Both the position numbers and the translations under genes were made by a program. Of a stretch of DNA of 64,000 nt, positions 45,131-53,148 are shown in pieces. Positions within the stretch are counted from its first letter, which is position 1; every line of letters begins with the position of its first letter. A model generated the notes under the pieces. The model was not told where the DNA came from and ran no database searches. It saw nothing but the letters and a program-made list of their open reading frames with translations. This DNA is from Endobugula sp965214375 (GTDB lineage Bacteria; Pseudomonadota; Gammaproteobacteria; Pseudomonadales; Cellvibrionaceae): assembly GCA_965214375.1 (NCBI GenBank), contig OZ243947.1, positions 2,294,001-2,358,000 on the forward strand, written 5' to 3'.

Positions 45131-45220
45131 CGACCACGCAATAGCGGTCACTATTGCGTAGTCATCAACCCACAGTACGAAGCACTGTGAATCAACCAAG
45201 GCTCTCCCACCTGTACAGGT
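45131..45220 (+). promoter_or_regulatory. Three hairpins upstream of com
   Basis: Hairpin 1: ACGCAATAG (45136-45144) / CTATTGCGT (45151-45159), extended by GAC/GTC outside. Hairpin 2: CACAGT (45171-45176) / ACTGTG (45184-45189). Hairpin 3: the palindrome ACCTGTACAGGT (45209-45220), extended by CCC/GGG. An alternative pairing GACC (45132-45135) / GGTC (45146-45149) would exclude hairpin 1. It could be a structured leader controlling Com or the methyltransferase. Confidence 0.5.
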
Positions 45221-45256
45221 AGGGGAATCCTAGCAGAAGTTAACGGTAGGTTCACC

Positions 45257-45445
45257 ATGCAGTGCTTCCGATGTCGGCGTTGTGGTGCGCTATTAGCCCG
45301 TGTATCGGGTCGCGCAACTATAGAAATTAAATGCAGGAAATGTAAACACATTAATATCATGGAGTGCCAGCGAGCGCCTAACTCAAAAAATGAAAGGCGT
45401 GTTCGTGACGGTGTATCGCAGGAAACATATCAAGCTGGTCAATGA
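45257..45445 (+). CDS. com: Mu Com-like zinc-finger translational regulator
   Basis: A 62-residue protein whose first 36 residues match phage Mu Com (CFRCRRCGALLA ... IEIKCRKCKHIN), with the Cys pairs that bind zinc. Com of Mu binds mRNA to allow translation of the modification gene mom. Here it overlaps a DNA methyltransferase gene by 56 nt, the same layout, so it probably controls methyltransferase translation. The last 25 residues are basic and variable. Confidence 0.8.
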   Translation: MQCFRCRRCGALLARVSGRATIEIKCRKCKHINIMECQRAPNSKNERRVRDGVSQETYQAGQ

Positions 45446-46349
45446 TGATTGTTTGGTGTTGTTAAAAAAGCTCAAAGATAACAGTGTGGATTTAATTGCC
45501 ACTGACCCTCCCTACTATAAAGTGAAAACAGATGCCTGGGACAGACAGTGGGATACGCAAGAGGCTTTTTTTGCATGGTTGGAGATTGTGGTACAGGAAT
45601 GCCAGCGAGTACTCAAACCCAGTGGTAGCCTGTACCTGTTTTGCAGCCCTTATCTGGCTGCCGAGACCGAGCAGTTAATCAATCGACACTTTAAAGTGTT
45701 AAATCACATTATCTGGCGCAAGCCCACGGGTAGGCACTTGGGGTGTTGTAAAGAGTCTTTAATCAAGTATTTCCCCCAAACCGAGCGTATTATCTTTGCC
45801 GAGAGCCGCAAGCCAAAACCGTTTGTGTATGAGCCAATACGCCGTCATCTAGCCGAATCCATCAAAGGGGCAGGCATTAGTAGTAAACAGGTCAATGAGG
45901 CCACCAATACACAAATGTCCGGCCATTGGTTCGGACGTTCGCAGTTTGATTTTCCGAGCCGTGAAAACTACCGCATACTGCGCAAATTATCGACAGCACT
46001 AAAGCCCTATAACACGCTCAGAGCAGAGTATCTGGCAATACATGAACAGGCAGGGAAACATGGCCGCAAATTTGCGGTGACCAAGCAGGTACCCTATACG
46101 GACGTGTGGGGCTTTAAAGTGGTGCAACCGTACCCCGGCAAACACCCCTGCGAAAAGCCGTTGGCCATCATGGAGCATATTATTACCGCAAGCAGCAATC
46201 CGGGTGATCTGGTGCTCGACCCATTCACAGGCAGTGGCAGTACCCCGATAGCGGCCAAGAAACTGGGCAGGAAATTTGTGGGTAGCGAGATGGGTAAAAA
46301 GGAGTATCAGCAGGCTATAGAGCGCTTGGATAGGCTCGGCAAAAAGTAA
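45390..46349 (+). CDS. Beta-class site-specific DNA methyltransferase
   Basis: A 319-residue enzyme of the DNA (N6-adenine or N4-cytosine) methyltransferase family. The catalytic motif DPPY is at 39-42 and the SAM-binding FTGSG is at 279-283, the order typical of the beta class. Target site unknown. Starts at ATG 45390 (inside com); GTG 45405, with AAAGG at 45393-45397, may be the real start. No matching nuclease gene is nearby, so it is likely an orphan prophage methylase that protects DNA. Confidence 0.88.
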   Translation: MKGVFVTVYRRKHIKLVNDDCLVLLKKLKDNSVDLIATDPPYYKVKTDAWDRQWDTQEAFFAWLEIVVQECQRVLKPSGSLYLFCSPYLAAETEQLINRHFKVLNHIIWRKPTGRHLGCCKESLIKYFPQTERIIFAESRKPKPFVYEPIRRHLAESIKGAGISSKQVNEATNTQMSGHWFGRSQFDFPSRENYRILRKLSTALKPYNTLRAEYLAIHEQAGKHGRKFAVTKQVPYTDVWGFKVVQPYPGKHPCEKPLAIMEHIITASSNPGDLVLDPFTGSGSTPIAAKKLGRKFVGSEMGKKEYQQAIERLDRLGKK

Positions 46350-46391
46350 TGGGTAAATGGGTATTTAACTCTGCCTGAAATGGGGATTTAA

Positions 46392-46508
46392 ATGCCCTTA
46401 AAAGTGTCTAGAACCAAATGGCGAAAAGTGCAAATGTTCGTGGCGGCCTACAACCGTTTTAAAGAGGGTATATTTATTAAGGAGAAATATTATGAATACT
46501 CAATATGA
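46392..46508 (+). CDS. Possible small ORF, 38 residues
   Basis: A frame from ATG 46392 (MPLKVSRTKWRKVQMFVAAY) to TGA 46508, rich in basic and aromatic residues. A weak GGGG lies upstream. It precedes an AAGGAG/ATG pair at 46479-46494 that opens a 15-codon frame (46492-46539) overlapping the SEC-C ORF. None of these small frames is secure. Confidence 0.3.
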   Translation: MPLKVSRTKWRKVQMFVAAYNRFKEGIFIKEKYYEYSI

Positions 46509-46513
46509 AAATA

Positions 46514-46730
46514 ATGCTTCCTTTCGAGGTAATAAGTAAACGGCGTAAAGGCTACCCTTCTGAAACCCAAGTGATGAGGGGTGACAGGGTTGTTCATGGA
46601 GATAAAGAGCTCATTGAAAAGCTCGGTAGAAATGACCTTTGTCCTTGTGGATCGCGGAGGTTATTTTAAAAAGTGTTGTTTAAAGTCAGGATTTTTTCAC
46701 GGTATTAATCGTGATTATTATTACCGTTAA
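46514..46730 (+). pseudogene. SEC-C motif protein interrupted by a frameshift
   Basis: The first frame (46514-46669) reads MLPFEVISKRRKGYPSET ... ELIEKLGRNDLCPCGSRR and stops at TAA 46667-46669. In the +1 frame from 46662 it goes YFKKCCLKSGFFHGINRDYYYR to TAA 46728-46730. Joined, the zinc motif CxCx8CC of SEC-C proteins is exactly restored (CPCG SRRYFKK CC). The break is a single base near 46661. It could be a mutation or a sequencing error. SEC-C proteins of this size are common in prophages. Confidence 0.75.
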
Positions 46731-46743
46731 TGCTTAATTTGAA

Positions 46744-46820
46744 TGGTGGGCCCGGACAGACTTGAACTGTCGACCTGCCGATTATGAGTCGGATGCTCTA
46801 ACCAACTGAGCTACGGGCCC
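46744..46820 (-). tRNA. tRNA-Ile(CAT), lysidine type, or elongator tRNA-Met
   Basis: A complete cloverleaf of 77 nt on the minus strand with encoded CCA (46744-46746). Acceptor GGGCCC-G pairs with the 3' GGGCCC side, and the anticodon loop reads CTCATAA, giving anticodon CAT. The C4-G69 and C5-G68 acceptor pairs resemble the TilS-recognised tRNA-Ile2 rather than tRNA-Met (U4-A69, A5-U68 in E. coli), and a tRNA-Ile(CAT) next to rpoD is known in Pseudomonas. It is adjacent to the prophage module, but I see no duplicated 3' end on the left. Confidence 0.85.
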
Positions 46821-46837
46821 TTGAACTTGCTCTTTTC

Positions 46838-46925
46838 CTCAATGGCTGCGTTGCATCCTCAAAAATTTTAGTCATGTACTTTGTGTACATTCCTTCAATT
46901 TTCTGCGGAGCGCCTTGCCCTTGCG
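46838..46925. repeat. Repeat-like sequence near the tRNA
   Basis: Starts near GGCTGCGTTGCATCC and ends near CGCCTTGCCC. The core ATGTAC (46874-46879) / GTACAT (46885-46890) is a short inverted repeat. This resembles intergenic dispersed elements of marine gammaproteobacteria, but only one copy is visible here. Confidence 0.4.
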
Positions 46926-46994
46926 AAAAACATCGGCGTTCAACCGATGATTAATTGTCTTTATTTTTACGGGTTGTTTTTCCCGAAATAAAAA

Positions 46995-47026
46995 CGCCTC
47001 TATGCGTTGGCTATACAAAAGAGGCG
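46995..47026 (-). terminator. rpoD terminator
   Basis: CGCCTCT (46995-47001) and AGAGGCG (47020-47026) form a 7-bp stem with a long loop; on the minus strand the stem is followed by a T-rich tract (A-rich on the plus strand at 46985-46994). It ends the rpoD transcript. Confidence 0.7.
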
Positions 47027-47046
47027 CGTATGATACCTGTATTTTG

Positions 47047-48858
47047 TTATTCGTCCAAGAAGCTTCTTAGGTGATCTGAGCGGCTTGGGTGACGTAATTT
47101 GCGTAATGCCTTAGCTTCAATCTGACGAATACGTTCACGGGTTACATCAAACTGTTTACCGACTTCTTCCAATGTGTGGTCGGTATTCATATCAATACCA
47201 AAACGCATGCGCAGTACTTTGGCTTCTCTGGCAGTCAGGCCAGCAAGAACTTCGCGGGTGGACTCTGTTAAGCCCGTATCCGTGGCAGATTCGACGGGTG
47301 AAACAATCGTGTTGTCTTCGATAAAATCGCCCAGATGTGAATCTTCATCGTCACCAATCGGCGTTTCCATTGAGATAGGTTCTTTGGCAATTTTTAACAC
47401 TTTGCGTACTTTGTCTTCCGGCATTTCCATGCGTTCGCCCAGTTCTTCCGGTGTGGGTTCGCGCCCCATTTCTTGAAGCATTTGGCGTGAGATACGATTG
47501 AGTTTGTTGATGGTTTCAATCATATGTACTGGAATACGAATGGTGCGTGCTTGGTCAGCAATGGAGCGAGTAATCGCCTGACGAATCCACCATGTTGCAT
47601 AGGTTGAAAATTTGTAACCACGACGGTATTCAAATTTATCCACGGCTTTCATCAGGCCAATGTTACCCTCCTGAATCAGGTCAAGGAATTGTAAGCCACG
47701 GTTAGTGTATTTTTTCGCAATAGAAATGACCAGGCGCAGGTTGGCTTCAACCATTTCTTTTTTGGCGCGGCGTGCTCGGGCTTCGCCAATCGACATGCGG
47801 CGGTTAATTTCTTTGATCACGGATAACTCAAGGCCAACGGTATCCTGAATGTAAATCAGTTTACGTTGTGAGCGTAGAATTTCTTCTTCAACTTCCTTGA
47901 GTTTGTCTGAATAATCCCGCTTTTTCTTAATAATCTCCGGAATCCACTTCTCATTGGTTTCGTTACCCGGAAACTCTTTGATAAAGGTTTTGCGTGGCAT
48001 TCTCGATGCTCTTACACACAGCATCATAATATTTTTTTCTTCACGACGAATACTAACCAGCGTATCACGTGCCTTGCGATACATAGGGTCAAATTGGCGC
48101 GGAGGCAGTTTGAAAAACTTGATAATATCGCCCAGTGCTGCCAGTTCTTTTTCGGCGTGTTTGCTGTCACGGCCGTGTTTTTGCAAGACTTTTTCAGTTT
48201 TGGTGAGTTGTTTCTTAAGCTCTTTAAAGCGTGTATTGACTTCTTCTGGATCCAGCCCCGTGTCGGCTTCGTCCTCATCCGAATCATCGTCTGAATTATT
48301 GTCGCTGGCACCGGGAGATGGGCCGGCAGAAGGCACGTCATCGGCAGGGTCAAGCCAGCCAGCAATCACATCGGGAATGCGGCGTTCTTCTTTGGCGATA
48401 AGTTCGTATTCTTCTATGAACCCTTTGACGGCGTTCGGCCAGTAGGCCAGTGCGTGCATTAGCTCGCGTGTACCTTCTTCGATACGTTTGGCAATGGCAA
48501 TCTCGCCTTCGCGGGTCAACAGTTCCACGGTGCCCATTTCACGCATATACATGCGGACAGGGTCAGTGGTGCGTCCGGCTTCGGTTTCTACTGCGGCCAA
48601 TGCGGCGGCAGCTTCAGCAGCGGCAATTTCATCGGCAGAGGCATCGCCATCGGTCATCAGAATTTCTTCAGCGTCTGGGGCTTTTTCAAAAACACGGATG
48701 CCCATGTCGTTGATCATCTGAATAATATCTTCGACCTGATCCGGATCAGAAATGTCTTCGGGCAGATGGTCGTTGACGTCAGCGTAGGTAAGGTAGCCTT
48801 GCTCCTTGCCTCGTGCGATCAATTCCTTAATACGGGATTGTTGCTTATTTTCTGACAT
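47047..48858 (-). CDS. rpoD: RNA polymerase primary sigma factor, sigma-70
   Basis: Directs RNA polymerase to housekeeping promoters. The 603-residue protein has region 1.1 at the N-terminus, an acidic non-conserved region (about 195-220; NNSDDDSDEDEAD), region 2 with GNIGLMKAVDKFEYRRGYKFSTYATWWIRQAI (cited by ends GNIGLMKAV and WWIRQAI), region 3, and region 4 with LEEVGKQFDVTRERIRQIE. Start at ATG 48858, preceded by AGGAGA; the longer frame reaching 48897 is not needed. Last gene of the rpsU...rpoD run. Confidence 0.97.
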   Translation of the reverse strand: MSENKQQSRIKELIARGKEQGYLTYADVNDHLPEDISDPDQVEDIIQMINDMGIRVFEKAPDAEEILMTDGDASADEIAAAEAAAALAAVETEAGRTTDPVRMYMREMGTVELLTREGEIAIAKRIEEGTRELMHALAYWPNAVKGFIEEYELIAKEERRIPDVIAGWLDPADDVPSAGPSPGASDNNSDDDSDEDEADTGLDPEEVNTRFKELKKQLTKTEKVLQKHGRDSKHAEKELAALGDIIKFFKLPPRQFDPMYRKARDTLVSIRREEKNIMMLCVRASRMPRKTFIKEFPGNETNEKWIPEIIKKKRDYSDKLKEVEEEILRSQRKLIYIQDTVGLELSVIKEINRRMSIGEARARRAKKEMVEANLRLVISIAKKYTNRGLQFLDLIQEGNIGLMKAVDKFEYRRGYKFSTYATWWIRQAITRSIADQARTIRIPVHMIETINKLNRISRQMLQEMGREPTPEELGERMEMPEDKVRKVLKIAKEPISMETPIGDDEDSHLGDFIEDNTIVSPVESATDTGLTESTREVLAGLTAREAKVLRMRFGIDMNTDHTLEEVGKQFDVTRERIRQIEAKALRKLRHPSRSDHLRSFLDE

Positions 48859-49110
48859 GCAATCTCCTGGATGCATTGAAATACCGGGAATGTCCACAGT
48901 GTTACCAGCAATAAACCGATCGACCTGAGACTGTTGAGGTGCTGGTCGATATCAAGGCATATTGTCAGGGGTTCAAAGGGCTGATCCAGTATTTGTAAGG
49001 TGTTTTGGGATAAACCGGCTATTATAATTGATTTATCATTTTTTGTGCTACCAAAAAGGGGGGTAAAAGTGGATAAATCAACACCTTATTGGTGTTTTTT
49101 TACAAGATTG
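48859..49110. other. rpoD-dnaG intergenic region with a hairpin
   Basis: No gene. AACACC (49080-49085) and GGTGTT (49091-49096) pair and are followed on the plus strand by a run of T, while on the minus strand the tail is not T-rich. A TATAAT reading on the minus strand lies at 49026-49021 and may be an rpoD promoter -10; no clear -35 was seen. Confidence 0.4.
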
Positions 49111-51000
49111 TTAAAGCTTGGCGCGCGCGTTGATGGCTTTGCGATAGAGTTGGCGTTCAGCATCAGACCACGTGTTTGCAGGTTTATGGTTTAATTGCTC
49201 AATAATGCTGTTGTAATTGATGGTCTGTTGGTGTGATATCAGGGTATTGAGGGTATCAATAAATTCCTGTTGAGGGTCGAAAATACCCGTTTCTTCATCG
49301 TTTTTCAGTTCGCGTGCACGCTGAAATAGAGAGGCTTTGGCGAGCATTTCTTTGAGTTTGTCGGACTCTTCTGCCCCGTGACTGCCTTGCCAATGCCCTA
49401 GAATTTGCCCACTGCTGAATTCTGGACGGTGTTGCAGTAAGTCAATCAGTTTGACCAATAAAGCGATATTTCCCTGCGCATTATGGCGCAGTTCATCAAT
49501 AGTCGGAATGTGTTGCGACATGCCGGGTTGAAACAATAACAGCGTGATGGCGCGTTCTTGCAGTCGTTGTTGGTCAACGACTGGGGGTGCGGGTGTGCTG
49601 ACGCTTGTGGTCTTTGGTGGTGTATATCTAGGCTTTTCCTTTTTATGTTTGGTTTCCGGGGTTTGTATGTGCTTACTATCGGTTTCTTCTAATAAATTGT
49701 TCAGAGCATCTCGGCTCAGTTGTGTACGGTTGGCGAGTTGTTGAAACATCAGTTCACGGTAGACGCCTTTGGGCAGCTGGTCCAGCAAAGGTATCGTCAT
49801 CTTGCACAGGCGTGCACGTCCTTCCATGGTATCGATATTGATATCGCGGCTCATCTCCTCGAACAAAAATTGCTCCAGTGGGGGTGCGCCCTCAATCAGC
49901 CGGGTAAACTTCTCGGCGCCAATTTGGCGTACCAATGTGTCAGGGTCTTCGCCCTCCGGAAGATAGAGAAATTTAATCTGACGACCATCTTGCATAGTGG
50001 GCAGGCTGTTTTCCATGGCGCGGCGTGTGGCTTTGCGACCAGCTTCATCGCCATCAAAACAGAAAACTACTTCGTTGGTGAAACGAAATGCCCGATTTAA
50101 GTGGTCTTCACCACAGGCTGTGCCCAGAGTCGCCACGCCGTAACGGATAGTAAACTGTGCCAGTGCCACCACATCCATATAGCCCTCTACGACCAATAAG
50201 CGAGGTAGTTGACGGTAGGCTTGTCGTGCTTCATAGAGCCCGTAGAGCTCTTTACCCTTGTGGAAAATCGGGGTTTCCGGTGAGTTCAGGTATTTGGGTT
50301 TCTCATCGGTTAGTACGCGGCCACCAAAGCCAATCACGCGTCCGCGAGTATCGCGGATAGGGAACATAATGCGGTCGCGAAAGCGGTCATAAAGGCTGTC
50401 TTTATCTTCGTTGCGGATCAACATGCAGCCTTCCAGTAACAAGTCTTGTGCTTCATTGGAGGTGGCGAGTTGTTTATGTAGATTATCCCATCCAGGTGGC
50501 GCATAACCGATGCCAAAATCTTTGGCGATATGGCCGCTGAGGCCGCGACCTTTGAGATAGTTAACGGCCTTGGCTTTTTCCGGGTGTTGGCGCAATTGCT
50601 GTTGATAGTAGCTATTGGCCGTTTCCATCAATTCATAAAGGGTTTTGCGGGCTTTTTCTTTGTCCGCCTCATGAGCGCGTTTTTGCGGATCTTTGTGTTG
50701 CTCGCGCGGAACGTCCACACCTGCAGTTTTAGCGAGTTGATCAATCGCTTCAGGGAAGCTGAGGCGTTCGTAATCCATAATAAAGCCCACGGAATTACCG
50801 CTGGCGCCGCAGCCAAAACAGTAATAGAACTGTTTGTCCGGGCTAACGGTAAAAGACGGGGTTTTTTCCTCATGAAATGGGCAGCAGGCAGAGTAATTCT
50901 TGCCCGTTTTTTTGAGTTTGACACGACTGTCTATCACTTCGACAATGTCGACGCGCTCTAACAAATCATCAATAAACGTTTGTGGGATGGTTCCAGCCAT
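49111..51000 (-). CDS. dnaG: DNA primase
   Basis: Makes RNA primers at the replication fork. The 629-residue protein has the N-terminal zinc-binding CHC2 domain (CPFHEEKTPSFTVSPDKQ, YYCFGCGASG), the TOPRIM catalytic domain (VVEGYMDVVAL, CFDGDEAGRKA) and a C-terminal helicase-binding region. Full length for a gammaproteobacterium. The neighbour upstream (51019) is an unrelated sensor kinase, so dnaG is separated from rpsU and yqeY. Confidence 0.97.
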   Translation of the reverse strand: MAGTIPQTFIDDLLERVDIVEVIDSRVKLKKTGKNYSACCPFHEEKTPSFTVSPDKQFYYCFGCGASGNSVGFIMDYERLSFPEAIDQLAKTAGVDVPREQHKDPQKRAHEADKEKARKTLYELMETANSYYQQQLRQHPEKAKAVNYLKGRGLSGHIAKDFGIGYAPPGWDNLHKQLATSNEAQDLLLEGCMLIRNEDKDSLYDRFRDRIMFPIRDTRGRVIGFGGRVLTDEKPKYLNSPETPIFHKGKELYGLYEARQAYRQLPRLLVVEGYMDVVALAQFTIRYGVATLGTACGEDHLNRAFRFTNEVVFCFDGDEAGRKATRRAMENSLPTMQDGRQIKFLYLPEGEDPDTLVRQIGAEKFTRLIEGAPPLEQFLFEEMSRDINIDTMEGRARLCKMTIPLLDQLPKGVYRELMFQQLANRTQLSRDALNNLLEETDSKHIQTPETKHKKEKPRYTPPKTTSVSTPAPPVVDQQRLQERAITLLLFQPGMSQHIPTIDELRHNAQGNIALLVKLIDLLQHRPEFSSGQILGHWQGSHGAEESDKLKEMLAKASLFQRARELKNDEETGIFDPQQEFIDTLNTLISHQQTINYNSIIEQLNHKPANTWSDAERQLYRKAINARAKL

Positions 51001-51018
51001 AAAAACAGAGTTTACCTG

Positions 51019-52395
51019 TTAGTGTTGTGGCTGAATAGCATTAATCGGCAATGCTGCGGTGACACGGGTACCTTGTTCCACGGTACTGCTAATCGTCAAT
51101 TGTCCGTGATGTGCTTCAACAATAAGTTTGCACAGATAAAGACCCAAGCCAAAGCCGCCAGTGGCGCGAGTTCGTGAAGGGTCTGCTCTATAAAAAGGTT
51201 CGGTGACTTTATCGAGGTCAGCTTCAGAAATGCCACAGCCGTGATCTGTGACGGTGATGATGATATTGCCCTGTTGTTCATTGACGGTGATCGATGGCCG
51301 ATGTGTTGCTGGTTCACTGTAACGAATGGCGTTGCTGATGATATTGCGCAGTAGCAGACGAATGCGAGTTTCATCCCAGTGGGCGATAGGCAGTGTGTCG
51401 AGTGGCTCAACGATAACGTGGTCTTGATCAAATGATGCCGTGACGTGTTGGATTAATGTGGGGACATCCACTTCCGTAATATGCAGTGTGGCATGAGGAT
51501 TATTGATGCGTTCGGCCTCAAGAATTTCGTTGATCAAGCTCTCCATTTCCTCAATATCTTGCGTTACCGCTGCTTGGTGCTTGGATGTCGCCATCATTTG
51601 CAGTGCCAGTTTGGCTCGCGTTAAGGGCGAACGCAGTTCGTGACTGACGGCAAGTAATAGCTGCCGTTTGGCATCCAGCATATCGTTAATTTCTTTTGCC
51701 ATGGTATTGATATTCTGACTGAGTTCCCCCAAATCATCGGGCTTGTATACGGGTATGCGATAATCCAGTTCGCCGGCTCTCATGGCACTAACCCCGTTAT
51801 CAATATCCTTGATCGGTTTTAGTTGGCGCCGTAATAACCAATAACTGATCACAAAAATCACCATCAGTATGATGAGCGTTTTTTGTAACACATCCAGGCG
51901 CTGGTCACGGCGCTTTTGGTGAGAGAGTTCGTAATAAATGTGGTACTCCCCGATCCGATGTCGCAGAATAGTGCGTTCATGGTGCTCGCCAAAGCTAATA
52001 CGGCCTCGTGGCAGCAGGTGTGAATCAGGTTTGTGTTGCAGTTTAAAGCGGCGGTGCTGTTTGTGGTGATCGTCTTCGTGAAACTCTAGATCATCAACAT
52101 CCAATGGCTTCCCCGTTGACGTGAAATGCATGCCTTTGCCGTTAATATAAATATTGATTGGCAGTTCATTGGATAGTTTTTTGGCTGCATCAAGATCGGG
52201 GGGAACCCCAATCTCTTGACTGACATAACTTAAGTAATGAAATAAATGTGGACGGATATTGTTTTTCCACTGTGATGAAAAGCCATACATTAAAGAGCCT
52301 GTTGTTAGTAGCGTAAGGCACCCAGTAATCCCAATAAATAACAATAACAGGCGTGCCGCCAGCGAGTGCAAGACCGTGTTTAGGAGATGTTTCAT
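51019..52395 (-). CDS. CpxA-like sensor histidine kinase with a His-rich periplasmic loop
   Basis: A 458-residue kinase. Transmembrane helices at about 14-36 and 172-190 bracket a periplasmic domain that contains a His-rich stretch (HEDDHHKQHRRF, residues 106-117, and HHERTILRHRIGEYH). A HAMP domain follows, then the H-box AVSHELRSPLTRAKL with phospho-His252, and the ATPase part (NIISNAIRYSE, DHGCGIS, GGFGLGLYLCKLI). The His loop suggests metal sensing. It overlaps the response regulator by 4 nt. Confidence 0.88.
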   Translation of the reverse strand: MKHLLNTVLHSLAARLLLLFIGITGCLTLLTTGSLMYGFSSQWKNNIRPHLFHYLSYVSQEIGVPPDLDAAKKLSNELPINIYINGKGMHFTSTGKPLDVDDLEFHEDDHHKQHRRFKLQHKPDSHLLPRGRISFGEHHERTILRHRIGEYHIYYELSHQKRRDQRLDVLQKTLIILMVIFVISYWLLRRQLKPIKDIDNGVSAMRAGELDYRIPVYKPDDLGELSQNINTMAKEINDMLDAKRQLLLAVSHELRSPLTRAKLALQMMATSKHQAAVTQDIEEMESLINEILEAERINNPHATLHITEVDVPTLIQHVTASFDQDHVIVEPLDTLPIAHWDETRIRLLLRNIISNAIRYSEPATHRPSITVNEQQGNIIITVTDHGCGISEADLDKVTEPFYRADPSRTRATGGFGLGLYLCKLIVEAHHGQLTISSTVEQGTRVTAALPINAIQPQH

Positions 52396-53066
52396 TGGCG
52401 TTGACCCACAAAGGCATAGCCAGAGCCATGAATCGTTTTAATCACCGTTAACGGTTTTAATTTGTTGCGCAAGCGACTAACAAGAATATCCACAGAGCGA
52501 GAAAATAATTCGGTATCAGTGCCTTTAAGTGCGTTTAAAATATCGTCGCGGCTAAAGTCTTTGCCGGGCGATTGTGCAAATAACAAGAGTAATTGGTATT
52601 CCATTGTTGTTAGCGTAATGACTTTTTTGTAAACGCTGACCTGCCGTTGTGCCGTATCAATTGCCATATTGTCAAACAACAGAAGATTATTGACTGTCGG
52701 CGTTGATATGTTGCGTTTGACCAGTCGGCTTAAGCGTGCTACCAGTTCTCTGGGTTCAAACGGTTTGGGAAGATAATCATCGGCGCCAAGCTCAAGTCCG
52801 ACAATCCGATCGGTCACTTCTCCGCGTGCGGTTAGCATAATAATCGGTATTTCACTCGCTGCACGAATAGTGCGGCAGACTTCAAAGCCATCCATTTCAG
52901 GCAGCATAACATCAAGGATAATGACATCGACGGCACCGTCTTGCAGTTTTTTTAAACCGATAGAAGGAAGGTGGGCAGCATCCACGTCAATACCATATTG
53001 AGCACAATACTCCGTTAGCAGTGATGCCAGCTTTTCGTCGTCGTCAATCAGTAAGGCGTTAATCAT
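52392..53066 (-). CDS. OmpR/CpxR-family response regulator
   Basis: A 224-residue regulator: receiver domain with phospho-Asp52 in VIILDVMLPEMDG and a C-terminal winged helix (about 130-220; TTMEYQLLLLFAQSPGKDFSR, cited as TTMEYQLLLLFA; RSVDILVSRLRNKL). Together with the downstream kinase and the upstream Spy/CpxP-like protein it forms a Cpx-like envelope or metal stress system. Confidence 0.9.
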   Translation of the reverse strand: MINALLIDDDEKLASLLTEYCAQYGIDVDAAHLPSIGLKKLQDGAVDVIILDVMLPEMDGFEVCRTIRAASEIPIIMLTARGEVTDRIVGLELGADDYLPKPFEPRELVARLSRLVKRNISTPTVNNLLLFDNMAIDTAQRQVSVYKKVITLTTMEYQLLLLFAQSPGKDFSRDDILNALKGTDTELFSRSVDILVSRLRNKLKPLTVIKTIHGSGYAFVGQRQ

Positions 53067-53105
53067 ACGCTGAGTCTAACAAGCTTTTCGGGGCTTACCA
53101 ATACC

Positions 53106-53135
53106 TTTGCACGGACGTTATCTTGTCCGTGCAAA
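53106..53135. other. Perfect 11-bp hairpin before the response regulator
   Basis: TTTGCACGGAC (53106-53116) and GTCCGTGCAAA (53125-53135) with an 8-nt loop. It lies in the spacer between the CpxP-like gene and the regulator on the minus strand. There is no T-run, so it probably lowers rather than stops transcription, or stabilises the upstream mRNA. Confidence 0.65.
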
Positions 53136-53148
53136 AGCGATGTCATAA

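Noticed and set aside
45131..45220. CRISPR array near com
   Set aside because: The stems differ from each other in sequence and are not regularly spaced direct repeats; no cas genes.
46492..46539. 15-codon ORF with a strong AAGGAG site
   Set aside because: Too short to support as a gene; it overlaps the SEC-C frame and may only couple translation.
34632..46820. Prophage att sites formed by a duplicated tRNA 3' end
   Set aside because: No second copy of the tRNA 3' end was found on the left side of the tail module, and no integrase gene is present.
49080..49101. Plus-strand terminator implying a small RNA opposite the rpoD leader
   Set aside because: No convincing plus-strand promoter with correct spacing was found upstream, so a small RNA is not supported.
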